Position numbers and translations under genes: made by a program
Assembly (NCBI RefSeq): GCF_000717715.1
Contig: NZ_JOAI01000005.1
Location: 186,001 to 250,000, forward strand
Source of the DNA: Streptomyces sp. NRRL B-24484
Lineage (GTDB): Bacteria > Actinomycetota > Actinomycetes > Streptomycetales > Streptomycetaceae
DNA: 64,000 nt
Direction: 5' to 3'
The notes under the pieces: generated by a model
The model's input: the letters and a program-made list of their open reading frames with translations, nothing else
Told to the model about the DNA's origin: nothing
Databases searched by the model: none
In this document: positions 42,279-51,160 of the stretch, in pieces
Position numbering within the stretch: position 1 is the stretch's first letter
Layout of the letters: every line of letters starts with the position of its first letter

Positions 42279-43229
42279 TCAGTACCGGGTGCCGACGGCG
42301 GTGGCGCCGAGCCGGGTCAGCAGTGCCAGGTCCTCGGCGTCCAGGGCCAGGTCGCCGCCGCGGGCGTTCTCCTCCAGGTAGGCGAGCCGCTTGGTGCCGG
42401 GGATCGGCACCACGTGCTCGCCCTGCGCCAGCACCCAGGCCAGCGCGACCTGCGAGGGCGTCGCGCCGTAGCGGGCGGCCACCTCGGCGACGCCCTCGGC
42501 CAGCTTCTGGTTGGCCTCGATCGCCTCCGGCTGGAAGCGCGGGTTGCCCTGCCGCCAGTCCTCGCCCTCCAGTGCGGCGGCCGAGGTGATGGCGCCGGTG
42601 AGGAAGGCGCGGCCGAGCGGCGAGTAGGCGATGAAGCCGGCGCCGTGGCGGGCCGCCCACGGCACCACCTCGTCGAGCTGGTCCTGGCTCCACAGCGAGA
42701 GCTCGCTCTGCACGGTGGCCACCGGGTGGACGGCGTGCGCGGCGTCGAGCTGCCCGACGGTCGCCTCGGAGAGGCCGATCGCGCCGACCTTGCCCTCGCG
42801 GACGAGCTCCGCGAGCACGCCCCAGGACTCCTCGACCGGCACCGCCGGGTCGACCCGGTGCAGCTGGTAGAGGTCGATCCGGTCGACGCCGAGGCGGCGC
42901 AGCGAGCCCTCGGCGGCGGCGCGCAGGTGCTCGGGGCGGCCGTCGGGCAGGATCTCGCCGTCCCGGACGACCAGGCCGGCCTTGCTGGCCAGCACGATCT
43001 CGTCCCGCCGGTCGCGGATCGCGCGGCCGACCAACTCCTCGTTGGTGTGCGGGCCGTAGACGTCCGCGGTGTCGATCAGGGTGACGCCGAGGTCGATCGC
43101 CCGGTGGATCACCCGGATCGACTCCGCGTCGTCGCGGCGGGTCGGGCTGTAGGCGAAGCTCATGCCCATGCAGCCGAGGCCGATCGCGCCGACGGTGATC
43201 CCGGTGCTGCCCAACTGTCGTGTGCGCAT
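42279..43229 (-). CDS. Aldo/keto reductase
   Basis: The 316-residue enzyme has the AKR tetrad: Asp53 (LIDTADVYG), Tyr58, Lys83 (VLASKAG) and His124 (LYQLHRVDP), and a C-terminal NADPH site (VVPIPGTKR). The sequence is of the YghZ/AKR13-like group that reduces aldehydes and ketones. It lies between the MFS exporter and afsA-2 on the same strand, 112 bases after the exporter stop; it may reduce the ketone of the hormone or of an exported metabolite. The ATG at 43229 has GAGGAG about 7-10 bases upstream. Confidence 0.9.
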   Translation of the reverse strand: MRTRQLGSTGITVGAIGLGCMGMSFAYSPTRRDDAESIRVIHRAIDLGVTLIDTADVYGPHTNEELVGRAIRDRRDEIVLASKAGLVVRDGEILPDGRPEHLRAAAEGSLRRLGVDRIDLYQLHRVDPAVPVEESWGVLAELVREGKVGAIGLSEATVGQLDAAHAVHPVATVQSELSLWSQDQLDEVVPWAARHGAGFIAYSPLGRAFLTGAITSAAALEGEDWRQGNPRFQPEAIEANQKLAEGVAEVAARYGATPSQVALAWVLAQGEHVVPIPGTKRLAYLEENARGGDLALDAEDLALLTRLGATAVGTRY

Positions 43230-43341
43230 GGTGCGGTGTTCTCCTCTGTCGAAGGGCGGTGGGGTGTTCGTGGGTGTGGGGGCGGTGCGGAGCCCGGGGT
43301 GCGTCCGGCGCGGGCACGGGGGCGGCCCGCGCCGGACGCGG

Positions 43342-44889
43342 TCAGGAGGTGCTCGTGAGCTCCCGGTCGCGGACCACCGCGAAGGTGGTGACCGCCCCGA
43401 TCAGCGCGAGCACGGCGAGGACGACGAAGCCGGTGTGCATCGCCGACGTGAGGGCGTCGGCGGCCGCGTCCGAGGCCGCAGTGCGGACGCCGGCCGGCAG
43501 GGTGCCGAGCTGCTCGCCCAGCCGGCCCTGCACGGCGCCGCCGGCCAGGGCGCGTTCGCCGGCCGCGTCCAGCCCCGGCACCCGGCCCTGCAGGCCCGCG
43601 GCGGAGAGGCCGGCCAGCAGCGCGCCGGCCCCGGCGATGGCCACCGACTCGCCGGTGATGCGCATGGTGTTGAAGATGCCGGAGGCCATGCCGGAGCGCT
43701 CGACCGGGACGACGCTGACCGCGGCGTTGTCCATCACGCCGAAGGCGCTGCCCACGCCGATGCCGAACACCGCGAGCGGTCCGGTCAGTTGCGCCCAGCC
43801 GGCGTCCGGGCCGAGCACCACCAGCCAGAGCGAGCCGGCGGCGATCAGCGCGGAGCTGGCGGCGAGCATCACCCGCAGCGGCAGCCGGGCGGCGATCCTC
43901 CCGGCGACCAGCGGCAGGGCCAGCACCGGCAGGGTGAGCGGCAGCAGCAGCGCGCCGGCCTCGGTGGCGCTGCGGCCGCCGACGCCCTGCAGGTACTGCG
44001 GAAGGTAGACCAGCAGCACCACGAACCCGAAGGTGATGGTGAACGGCTGGCAGACCACCACCACGAAGGTCGGCCGGCGGAACAGCGACAGGTCGAACAT
44101 CGGCCGCTCGACGCGCTGTTCGACCAGCACGAAGAGCAGCATGAACAGGGCCGCACCGACCAGTGAGCCGATCGCGGCGACGCTCGTCCAGCCCTGCTCC
44201 GGGCCTTCGACGAAGTACAGCGCCAGCAGGCCCAGGCTGCCGCTGAAGGTCACCAGTCCGCCCCGGTCGACGCGGCCGGCGGCCGGGTCGCGGGACTCGG
44301 GCAGCCGTGGCACCAGGGCGAGCACGACCGCCCCGAGCACCACGTTCAGCAGGAACACCGCCCGCCAGCCGACCGAGCCCACCAGCACGCCGGCGACCAG
44401 CGGGCCGAGCGCCAGGCCGAAGCCGAAGGAGGCGCCGAGCACGCCGAACGCCCTGGCCCGGGCCGGCCCGTCGAAGGAGGCGGCGAGGACCGCCGCGCCG
44501 CTGGTGAGCACCCCGGCGGCGCCGACGCCCTGCAGCGCCCGGGCGAGGTCGACCAGCACGATGTTCGGCACCAGCGCGCAGACCAGCGACATCGCCAGGA
44601 ACACCTGGATGCCGATCAGCAGCACCCGCCGCCGGCCGAACCGGTCGGCGAGGCCGCCGGCGGCCAGCAGGCAGGCCGCGAAGGTGACGCCGTAGGCGTT
44701 CTGCACCCACTGCGCGGCGCCGACGCCGGCCCCCAGGTCGGTCGCCAGCGCCGGGAGCGCCACGGCCGGCCCGGTGACGGTGAGCGGCAGCATCACGCTG
44801 GCCAGCGCGACCGCCACCATGATCGCCGGGCCGCCGGCCGTGCGGCCCGCGCGCGGCGCGGCCAGGTCCTGCTCCGCCAGGACGCTCAT
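43342..44889 (-). CDS. MFS exporter, DHA2 type (14 helices)
   Basis: The 515-residue transporter has about 14 hydrophobic helices, the loop 2-3 motif GGLADRFGRRRVL and motif C of drug exporters ALGPLVAGVLVG. It should expel a hydrophobic metabolite or drug using proton motive force. The ATG at 44889 has GGGGGAA just upstream; an upstream ATG at 44901 has no RBS. Its promoter is of near-consensus form with the CATAAGATATCTTATG palindrome on it, and it is divergent from an FAD hydroxylase. It heads a row of five minus-strand genes ending with KAS III. Confidence 0.9.
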   Translation of the reverse strand: MSVLAEQDLAAPRAGRTAGGPAIMVAVALASVMLPLTVTGPAVALPALATDLGAGVGAAQWVQNAYGVTFAACLLAAGGLADRFGRRRVLLIGIQVFLAMSLVCALVPNIVLVDLARALQGVGAAGVLTSGAAVLAASFDGPARARAFGVLGASFGFGLALGPLVAGVLVGSVGWRAVFLLNVVLGAVVLALVPRLPESRDPAAGRVDRGGLVTFSGSLGLLALYFVEGPEQGWTSVAAIGSLVGAALFMLLFVLVEQRVERPMFDLSLFRRPTFVVVVCQPFTITFGFVVLLVYLPQYLQGVGGRSATEAGALLLPLTLPVLALPLVAGRIAARLPLRVMLAASSALIAAGSLWLVVLGPDAGWAQLTGPLAVFGIGVGSAFGVMDNAAVSVVPVERSGMASGIFNTMRITGESVAIAGAGALLAGLSAAGLQGRVPGLDAAGERALAGGAVQGRLGEQLGTLPAGVRTAASDAAADALTSAMHTGFVVLAVLALIGAVTTFAVVRDRELTSTS

Positions 44890-44936
44890 CACTTCCCCCA
44901 TCCATCAGTCATCTACGTACTTCACAAACCGAGACG

Positions 44937-44965
44937 ACCATAAGATATCTTATGCACAGCGTCAA
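44937..44965. promoter_or_regulatory. Divergent promoter with perfect palindrome CATAAGATATCTTATG
   Basis: CATAAGAT-ATCTTATG (44939-44954) is a perfect 16-bp palindrome. For the minus-strand MFS gene, TTGACG (44960-44965) and TATGGT (44937-44942) are 17 bp apart, and the palindrome covers the -10 and half the spacer. TAAGAT occurs on both strands within it. This is a textbook repressor site. Confidence 0.8.
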
Positions 44966-45004
44966 TCTGCTACTCAGCCTCCGGGCAGACGAGGAGTCAG
45001 TTCC

Positions 45005-46582
45005 ATGACAGACAAAGCGATCACCGCATCGGACGTCGACGTCCTGGTCGTCGGCGGGGGACCGACCGGCATGCTCGCCGCCTGCGAGCTGCTGCGTCGC
45101 GGCGTCCGCGTCCGGATCGTCGACCGCGCGCCGACCGCCGCCCGCCTCCCCAAGGCCCTGCTGCTCTGGCCGCGCACGCTGGACGTGCTCGACGACCTCG
45201 GCATGCTGGACGCGATCCGCGCCGCCTCCGTCCGGATCAACGCCTTCCGCTACTACTCGGACCGGCGGCCGCTGGGCACCTTCGGCTTCACCGAGGACCT
45301 CGCCCCGCTCTGCCTGCCGCAGAGCGCCACCGAGGAGGTCGTCGAGGCCCGGCTGCACGAACTCGGCGGCAAGGTCGAACGCGGCGTCCGCCTGCTCTGC
45401 TTCGACAGCCTCGACTTCTCCGGCCGGATCGAGGCCACCGACGGGGTCACCGCCGTGCTGGAGCACCGGGACGGCCGGATCGAGCGCACCCGGGTGCCCT
45501 TCGTCATCGGCGCCGACGGCGCCGGCAGCGCCGTCCGCGCCCAGATCGGCACCGGCTTCCTCGGCAGCACCTACGAGACCGCCTTCGCCCTGGTGGACGC
45601 CCCGATCGAGGGCGAACTCCCGGCCGACCAGGCGCACTACTACCAGTCCCCGCAGGGCGCGCTGGTCGTCGTCGCCCTGCCCGACGGCATCTTCCGCTTC
45701 TTCTCCAGCCTGCCGCCGGGCCAGGAGGTCGGCGTCGCGATGATGCAGGAGATCGTCGACGAGCGCGGCCCGCAGGGCGTCCGGATCGGCGAACCGGTCT
45801 GGCAGAGCGTCTTCCGGGTGCACGCCCGGCACGCCGGGGACTTCCGGCTCGGCCGGGTCTTCCTCGCCGGCGACGCCGCCCACGTGCACAGCCCGGCCGG
45901 CGGTCAGGGCCTCAACACCGGCCTGCAGGACGCCCACAACCTCGCCTGGAAGCTCGCGGCGGTGATCCACGGCGAAGCCCCCGCCGCCCTGCTCGACGGC
46001 TACGGGCCGGAGCGCTCCGCGGTCGCCCGGCGGGTCGTCCGCGACACCGACATCCAGACCCGCGCATGGCTGGTGGACGGCCCGGCCGAGGTCCTCGTCC
46101 GGGACGCCGCCTTCCGGCTCGGCGACCGCACCGGCCTGCTCTCCCGGCTCTACGGACCGGTGATGGCCGGACGCCGGCTCGCCTACCCGCCCCTGCGGGA
46201 GACCCAGGAGCCGTCCGGGTTCACCGGCTGCCGCCTCCGCGGGCGGCTGCCCGGCGGACTGCGGACCGGCGCCGTGCTGCCCCGCCCGCTGGCCGCCGCG
46301 ACCGCACCGGCCGGCTCCGACGGGGAACCCGCCGGCTGGACCCTCGCCGCCGTCGGCCCGGCCGGCTGGGCCGCCGAACTGGACCGGCGCGCCGCCGGAC
46401 GCCCCGCGGTCCGGACCGCCCGCGTCCCGCTGCCCGTCGCCGTCCGGCACACCGGCTGCCACCGGCCCGGCTACTACCTCGTCCGCCCCGACGGGCACAT
46501 CGCCGCCCACGGCCACGCCCGCGACCTCGACCGCCTCACCGCCGAACTCACCGCCCAGCTGGGCCCGGCCGCACGTCCCTGA
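45005..46582 (+). CDS. FAD-dependent aromatic hydroxylase (PheA/TfdB family)
   Basis: The 525-residue enzyme has the FAD-binding GGGPTGM near residue 18, the DG motif IGADGAGSAVR, and the GD motif VFLAGDAAHVHSPAGGQGLNTGLQDAHNL, with a C-terminal thioredoxin-like tail (about 440-525). Group A flavin hydroxylases oxidise phenols or polyketides with NAD(P)H. A GAGGAG RBS is 7 bases upstream of the ATG at 45005. It is divergent from the MFS exporter across a shared palindromic operator, the usual layout of a make-and-export or detoxify-and-export pair. Confidence 0.92.
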   Translation: MTDKAITASDVDVLVVGGGPTGMLAACELLRRGVRVRIVDRAPTAARLPKALLLWPRTLDVLDDLGMLDAIRAASVRINAFRYYSDRRPLGTFGFTEDLAPLCLPQSATEEVVEARLHELGGKVERGVRLLCFDSLDFSGRIEATDGVTAVLEHRDGRIERTRVPFVIGADGAGSAVRAQIGTGFLGSTYETAFALVDAPIEGELPADQAHYYQSPQGALVVVALPDGIFRFFSSLPPGQEVGVAMMQEIVDERGPQGVRIGEPVWQSVFRVHARHAGDFRLGRVFLAGDAAHVHSPAGGQGLNTGLQDAHNLAWKLAAVIHGEAPAALLDGYGPERSAVARRVVRDTDIQTRAWLVDGPAEVLVRDAAFRLGDRTGLLSRLYGPVMAGRRLAYPPLRETQEPSGFTGCRLRGRLPGGLRTGAVLPRPLAAATAPAGSDGEPAGWTLAAVGPAGWAAELDRRAAGRPAVRTARVPLPVAVRHTGCHRPGYYLVRPDGHIAAHGHARDLDRLTAELTAQLGPAARP

Positions 46583-46730
46583 GACGCCGGCGGGCCCGCC
46601 CGCCGACCGCCGCACCCGCCCGGCCGCCGTCCCGGCCGGCCCCGCCCGCGGCCCCTCCGCAGGCCACCGGCCCCAGTCAGCGCTCCACCAGCGACGGGAC
46701 AGCCCGTCCCCACCCTCCCGGAGGACCCCG

Positions 46731-47921
46731 ATGACCGACCTCGCCCCGCCCGTGGACCCGATCGTGCCGTTCCTGGAGCCGGTCTTCGACCTGCACCGCG
46801 GCGGCAAGCTGGAGACCCGGTCGACCGTGCCGCTGCGCGGCACCGACGACCTGTCGCTCGCCTACACCCCCGGGGTCGCCCGGGTCTGCACCGCCATCGC
46901 CGAACACCCGGAGCTGGCCCACGAGTTCACCTGGGCGGCGAACACCGTCGCGGTGGTCAGCGACGGCACCGCCGTCCTCGGCCTCGGCGACATCGGCCCG
47001 GCCGCGGCCCTGCCGGTGATGGAGGGCAAGGCCCTGCTGTTCAAGGAGTTCGCCGGCGTCGACGCGGTGCCGGTCTGCCTCGGCACCACCGACACCGAGG
47101 CGCTGATCGCCACCGTCCGGCACCTCGCCCCCAGCTTCGGCGGCATCAACCTGGAGGACATCAGCGCCCCGCGCTGCTTCGAGATCGAGGAGCGGCTCCG
47201 CGCCGACCTGGACATCCCGGTCTTCCACGACGACCAGCACGGCACCGCCGTGGTCGCCCTCGCCGCCCTGCGCAACGCCGCGCGGGTCACCGGGCGGCCG
47301 CTGTCGGAGATGCGGGCCGTGGTGGCGGGTGCCGGCGCCTCCGGCGTCGCCGTCAGCCGGATCCTGCTGGCCGCCGGGATCGGGGACATCGCGGTCGGCG
47401 ACAGCAAGGGCCTGCTGCACCCCGGCCGGACGGACCTCAACCCGGTGAAGGCCGCGCTGGCCGCCGACAGCAACCGGGCCGGCCACCGGGGTTCGATCGA
47501 GGGGGCGCTGCGGGGCGCGGACGTGTTCATCGGGCTGTCCGGGGCGACGGTCGCGGAGTCGGCGGTGGCCGCGATGGCCCCGGACGCGATCGTCTTCGCG
47601 CTCTCCAACCCGACGCCGGAGATCGAGCCGTCCGTCGCCCGCCGGTACGCCGCCGTGGTGGCCACCGGCCGCAGCGACCACCCCAACCAGATCAACAACG
47701 TGCTCGCCTTCCCGGGGATCTTCCGCGGCGCCCTGGACGTCCGGGCCCGCACGATCACCGAGGGCATGAAGCTCGCCGCGGCCGCGGCCATCGCCGAGGT
47801 GGCGGCCGACGACCTGTCCGCGGACCGGATCGTCCCCAGCCCCTTCGACCCGCGGGTGGCTCCCGCCGTGGCCGCCGCCGTCGCCGCCGAGGCCCGCTCC
47901 GCGGGAGTGGCCCGCCGCTGA
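46731..47921 (+). CDS. NAD(P)-dependent malic enzyme
   Basis: The 396-residue enzyme has the bacterial small malic enzyme motifs: SLAYTPGVARVC, DGTAVLGLGDIGPAAALPVMEGKALLFKEFAGVDA, FHDDQHGTAVV with the metal-binding DD, the Rossmann GAGASGVAVSRILL, and ALSNPTPEI. It converts malate to pyruvate, CO2 and NAD(P)H. It follows the hydroxylase by 148 bases on the same strand and could supply reducing power. The ATG at 46731 has GGAGGACCCCG upstream. A strong terminator follows. Confidence 0.94.
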   Translation: MTDLAPPVDPIVPFLEPVFDLHRGGKLETRSTVPLRGTDDLSLAYTPGVARVCTAIAEHPELAHEFTWAANTVAVVSDGTAVLGLGDIGPAAALPVMEGKALLFKEFAGVDAVPVCLGTTDTEALIATVRHLAPSFGGINLEDISAPRCFEIEERLRADLDIPVFHDDQHGTAVVALAALRNAARVTGRPLSEMRAVVAGAGASGVAVSRILLAAGIGDIAVGDSKGLLHPGRTDLNPVKAALAADSNRAGHRGSIEGALRGADVFIGLSGATVAESAVAAMAPDAIVFALSNPTPEIEPSVARRYAAVVATGRSDHPNQINNVLAFPGIFRGALDVRARTITEGMKLAAAAAIAEVAADDLSADRIVPSPFDPRVAPAVAAAVAAEARSAGVARR

Positions 47922-47952
47922 CCGCCCCACCGGCGGGGCACCGAACGGCCCG

Positions 47953-47983
47953 GGGGCCGGACCGCCGTCGGCGGTCCGGCCCC
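47953..47983. terminator. Bidirectional terminator between malic enzyme and PaaK-like gene
   Basis: A perfect 14-bp stem (47953-47966 with 47970-47983) around GTC lies between convergent stops at 47921 and 48003. Confidence 0.85.
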
Positions 47984-48002
47984 GGTGCGGAGTCCGCGGG
48001 GC

Positions 48003-49193
48003 TCAGCCGGTGGGCACCGCCGCCGCGACCACCTCGAACGCGTCGGGGGCGCCCGCGACGGCCTGGCGCAGGGTCAGGTGCCGGGCGAGGACGCACTCGC
48101 GCACCCAGTCGCACAGGTACCGGTCCGAGGGCGCGCCCTCGACCGTGCGGACGGAGAGCTGCAGGCGCTCGGTGGGCAGCCCGGCGTCGAGCACCTCGGC
48201 CCCGGCCGCCGCGACCTCCTCCACCGAGGCGGCCAGCGCGACGAGTTCGGCCCGGCCGAAGCGGGCGCCGCGGAAGGACAGGACGTCCGCCGAGCGGCCG
48301 AGGACGCGGATGCCTGGCTGCGGGGCGCCGCACGGGCAGTCGGCGAACTCGCCCGTGTCGCCGGTGCGGTAGCGCACCAGCGGGGTGACGGCCAGCTCGT
48401 GCAGGGTGCTGACCAGGATCTCGCCGTCGACCAGCTCGACGTACTGGTGCGGCAGCGGGTGGAAGACGTCGCGGGCGCAGCGCGGTCCGTTGCAGCCGAT
48501 CGCCCAGGTCTCGACCGAGCCGTACAGGCCCCAGACCGCGGCGTCCGGAAGGACCTCGGCGAGCAGCCGGGCGGTGGCCCCGTCCAGGCCGACGCCCACC
48601 CAGAGCAGGGTGCGCAGCCAGTCCGGGCGGCGCCCGGTGAGCCGGCAGTGCTCCAGCAGGGCGCGCAGGGTGGGGGTGTCCGCGGCGAGCGCGGTGGCAC
48701 CGCACTGCTCGAAGAAGTCGACCAGGCGGCCGAGGTCGTCGGCGTCGGGGGTGCCGTAGGGGATGGCGGAGCAGCCGGAGAGTGCCGCGAGCGCGTTGCA
48801 GAGGTCGTGGACCGGCCAGAGCCGGGTGCCGCGGGAGAGGTTGAGCAGCACGTCGCCGGGGGCGAGCGGAGACCAGGCGCGCAGGATGTCGCCCGCGAAG
48901 AGGCAGCTCGGCACCAGGGTCGCGGAGGGTTCGGCGGTGGTGCCGCCGCCGAGGTAGAGCACGGCGCCGCGGTCCTTGGCGAGGCCGCCGCGGACGCCGG
49001 ACCAGACCGCCGCGCGGAGTTCCTCGGCGGAGAGCGGGTCGAGGATGCGGAGGTCGGCGGCGCGGCGGTCCGCCGCGCCCCGGTATTTCTCCGCGAGGCC
49101 GGGAAAGCCGACGGCCCGGTCCAGGAGCGCCCGGACCTGCGGTGCGGTCGGTTCGGCCGCACCGGCCGCAAATCCCCCCGTCTGCAGTGACAT
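48003..49193 (-). CDS. PaaK-like adenylating enzyme (phenylacetate-CoA ligase/LuxE family)
   Basis: The 396-residue protein has the ATP loop YLGGGTTAEPSATL in the place of SSGTTGxP, the adenine-binding GLYGSVETWAIGC, and the hinge region LVRYRTGDTGEF followed by CPCG and LGRSADVLSFRGARF, as in PaaK and acyl-protein synthetases. A cysteine set (C-N-G-P-R-C, C-P-C-G) may hold structural zinc. It should activate an aryl or fatty acid as acyl-AMP for CoA or protein transfer. The ATG at 49193 was used; the longer frame has no RBS. An ARE-like operator sits exactly between its -35 and -10 elements, so it is a probable target of a butyrolactone receptor. Confidence 0.78.
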   Translation of the reverse strand: MSLQTGGFAAGAAEPTAPQVRALLDRAVGFPGLAEKYRGAADRRAADLRILDPLSAEELRAAVWSGVRGGLAKDRGAVLYLGGGTTAEPSATLVPSCLFAGDILRAWSPLAPGDVLLNLSRGTRLWPVHDLCNALAALSGCSAIPYGTPDADDLGRLVDFFEQCGATALAADTPTLRALLEHCRLTGRRPDWLRTLLWVGVGLDGATARLLAEVLPDAAVWGLYGSVETWAIGCNGPRCARDVFHPLPHQYVELVDGEILVSTLHELAVTPLVRYRTGDTGEFADCPCGAPQPGIRVLGRSADVLSFRGARFGRAELVALAASVEEVAAAGAEVLDAGLPTERLQLSVRTVEGAPSDRYLCDWVRECVLARHLTLRQAVAGAPDAFEVVAAAVPTG

Positions 49194-49269
49194 GCGCCGC
49201 GTCCTTTCACGAATCGACGGTTTTCCGAGGCGCGCACGCACGTTCCACGCATCGGTAGGAACGATTCAA

Positions 49270-49292
49270 GAACCGACCGACCGGTTTGTCAA
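49270..49292 (-). promoter_or_regulatory. Promoter of PaaK-like gene with ARE-like operator
   Basis: Minus strand: TTGACA (49287-49292) is a perfect -35 and TTGAAT follows after 17 bp. The spacer reads AACCGGTCGGTCGGTTC, a tandem ARE core. It overlaps the stop codon of the upstream TetR gene. Confidence 0.7.
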
Positions 49293-49957
49293 TTGCCGAG
49301 GTCAGCGGGCACGGCTTCGCAGTCCGCGGCCAGGAACGGACAGCCGCCGGCGGGCGGCGCGGCGAGGCCGGGCAGCACCGCCCCCCAGAGCCGGGCGACC
49401 ATCTCGGTGCGGCTCACGCCGGCGTTGCGCTCGCAGATCAGCAGCACGCCGGCGGCCATCGCGGTCAGCGCCATCGCCGCCTCGCCCGGCACCACGCCCT
49501 CCCGGAGCTCGCCGCGGTCCGCCGCCGAGGCCAGCAGGGCACCGATCGGCGCCATCCACTCCGGAGGGCCCCCGCCGGCCGCCAGCGCGAAGCCCTCGGC
49601 GCTGTCGAGCCGGACGCCGGAACGGCAGACCGGGTCCCGGTCCAGCAGCCCGGCCACCGCCACCGCGACGTCCACCACGGCGTCCAGACCTGCGCCCGGG
49701 CCGTGCGCGGCCACGCACTCGGCGGTCAGCCGGCGCAGTTCGCCGCGGGCCTCGGCGCGGACCGCCTCGATCAGCTCGCCCTTGGAGCGGAAGTGGTAGT
49801 ACAGCGCCCCCTTGGACACCCCGGCGGCCCGGCTGATGGCGTCCAGGCCGGGCAGCGCGTCGCCGCCGAGCACCTCCACGGCCGACTCGTCCAATGCCGT
49901 GGCGGCGGCGACGATCAAGCTCCGCCGGGTCCGTTCGGCGCGCTCCTGACTGGGCAC
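49289..49957 (-). CDS. TetR-family regulator (butyrolactone-receptor-like)
   Basis: The 222-residue protein has a TetR helix-turn-helix: ERTRRSLIVAAATALDES ... LDAISRAAGVSKGALYYHFRSKGELIEAV (about 13-70) and a ligand domain with GLLDRDPVCRSGVRLDSAEGF, a pattern of the ArpA/ScbR class (LL..DP..R.gvRL). Receptors of this class release ARE sites when a gamma-butyrolactone or butenolide binds. The GTG at 49957 (VPSQERAERTRR) has GGAGAGG upstream and fits family N-termini; an earlier start at 49984 exists. It differs clearly from the second TetR next to it and may be a pseudo-receptor. Its stop overlaps the promoter of the next gene. Confidence 0.82.
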   Translation of the reverse strand: MPSQERAERTRRSLIVAAATALDESAVEVLGGDALPGLDAISRAAGVSKGALYYHFRSKGELIEAVRAEARGELRRLTAECVAAHGPGAGLDAVVDVAVAVAGLLDRDPVCRSGVRLDSAEGFALAAGGGPPEWMAPIGALLASAADRGELREGVVPGEAAMALTAMAAGVLLICERNAGVSRTEMVARLWGAVLPGLAAPPAGGCPFLAADCEAVPADLGN

Positions 49958-50357
49958 GGCACCCACCTCTCCTCTGCTTCCCACAACGGCGGGTCGGTGC
50001 CCGCCGGACCGGCCCGACCAGGGCCGCAGGGCCCCGGAAGCGGTTGCCGCCCCGAAGTGAAACCGACCGAAGTCGCTGTTATATAAGTATCAAATGACCA
50101 GGCCACGACAAGTATTTCCCCCGACGCCGAGCCCATTCCGGAAATCACGAAGACGACACAGACTCGCCGCACCGGACGGCCCGGCGGACGGGTGGGGGCG
50201 CAGGGGAATCGCCGGGCACACCGGGAAGGCCGGGGAAGCGCGCGCTATCGCCCGGAGCACCGGGAGGAACGGTGGGTCACGGGGCGGCGTCTGACGGCGC
50301 GTGCGCCACGGGACCGTCCGGCGCCCGCCGGCGGCACCGCAGCCGCGGTACGGGCGG
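49958..50357. other. About 400-bp interval between the two TetR genes
   Basis: Holds the upstream leader of the first TetR gene, the AT-rich promoter-like segment near 50078-50120 and the partial ARE. The small plus-strand frames seen here are Arg/Gly-rich and without RBS. No gene supported. Confidence 0.55.
50057..50075 (-). promoter_or_regulatory. Partial ARE-like sequence upstream of the first TetR gene
   Basis: GTGAAACCGACCGAAGTCG (plus strand) contains ACCGACCGA, one half of an ARE, next to a very AT-rich stretch TTATATAAGTAT (50079-50090) that can serve as a -10 region for the minus-strand gene. Confidence 0.4.
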
Positions 50358-50981
50358 TCAGCCGGCCGGGACGGGCTCGGGCGCGGTCAGCCGGAGGCGG
50401 CCGGCCCACTCCGGCACGGCCAGCCCGGGCAGGATGAACGCCCAGAGCTCGGCGAGCCGCTCCTCCAGGTCCTCGCGGCGGGTGAACACCTGGGAAACGA
50501 TCTGGGTGCCGGTGAAGGAGCTGATGACGAACCGGGCGGCGGCGTCGACGTCCAGGTCCAGCCGGACGGAGCCCTCCCCCTGGGCGCGCAGCAGCAGGGT
50601 GCGGACGAGGTCGATCGAGGCGACGTACGGGCCGGGCGAGGGCTCGGAGAAGGAGCTCTCGATCGCGAGCCGGATGCTTGCCCGCACCGTCGGGCTCTCC
50701 CGCAGGGCGGCGGCCATCGCGTACGACACGTCGACGATGGCCTGCAGGAAGGGGCCGGTGGCGGTGGCGGCGCTCTCCAGGGTGCCGACCTCGGCGCCCT
50801 GGATCTCCTCCGCGATCGCCTCCTTGGACGGGAAGTGGAAGTACAGCGCCCCCTTGGTGACGCCGGCCCGGGCCAGGATCTCCGACACGCTCGCGCCCGC
50901 GAAGCCGCTGTGGTCGAAGACCTCGGCCGCGGCCTCGACGATCCGCTGGCGCGTCCGCTCCGCCCTCTCCTGTCTCACCAT
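50358..50981 (-). CDS. TetR-family gamma-butyrolactone receptor (ArpA/ScbR class)
   Basis: The 207-residue protein is very like ArpA-type receptors: VRQERAERTRQRIVEAAAEVFDHSGFAGASVSEILARAGVTKGALYFHFPSKEAIAEEI at the N-terminus, ending with the characteristic AGVTKGALYFHFPSKE, then a ligand domain with RASIRLAIESSF and WAFILPGL near the C-terminus. The ATG at 50981 has GGGAGG 6 bases upstream; the ATG at 50987 abuts it. Receptors of this type repress ARE promoters, including their own, until the hormone made by AfsA binds. ARE-like dyads (51136-51160, 51062-51078) precede this gene, and others precede afsA-1 and the PaaK-like gene. Confidence 0.9.
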   Translation of the reverse strand: MVRQERAERTRQRIVEAAAEVFDHSGFAGASVSEILARAGVTKGALYFHFPSKEAIAEEIQGAEVGTLESAATATGPFLQAIVDVSYAMAAALRESPTVRASIRLAIESSFSEPSPGPYVASIDLVRTLLLRAQGEGSVRLDLDVDAAARFVISSFTGTQIVSQVFTRREDLEERLAELWAFILPGLAVPEWAGRLRLTAPEPVPAG

Positions 50982-51061
50982 GGCCATCCTCCCGACCTCG
51001 CAGCAGTTCGCAGCGCATCGTAGTGCACCGGCCAGTACAGCCGACGATAAAACAGTCGATC

Positions 51062-51078
51062 CCGTAGGTTTGTTCCGG
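51062..51078 (-). promoter_or_regulatory. ARE half-site upstream of the receptor gene
   Basis: Minus strand CCGGAACAAACCTACGG holds the ACAAACC half of an ARE, about 80 bp before the receptor ATG. Confidence 0.3.
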
Positions 51079-51135
51079 CGATCGGACGCCCGCGCACCGG
51101 CGGAACCGGGCCGGTCGCACCTGATGCTCCGACAC

Positions 51136-51160
51136 ACATACGGACCGTTCGGTATGCAGA
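51136..51160. promoter_or_regulatory. ARE-like dyad upstream of the receptor gene
   Basis: ACATACGGACCGTTCGGTATG (51136-51156, with CAGA following) begins with ACATACnnACCG, as published ARE consensus sequences do, and its ends CATAC/GTATG are inverse repeats. It is about 155 bp upstream of the receptor ATG, so a distal promoter or looping would be needed. Confidence 0.55.
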
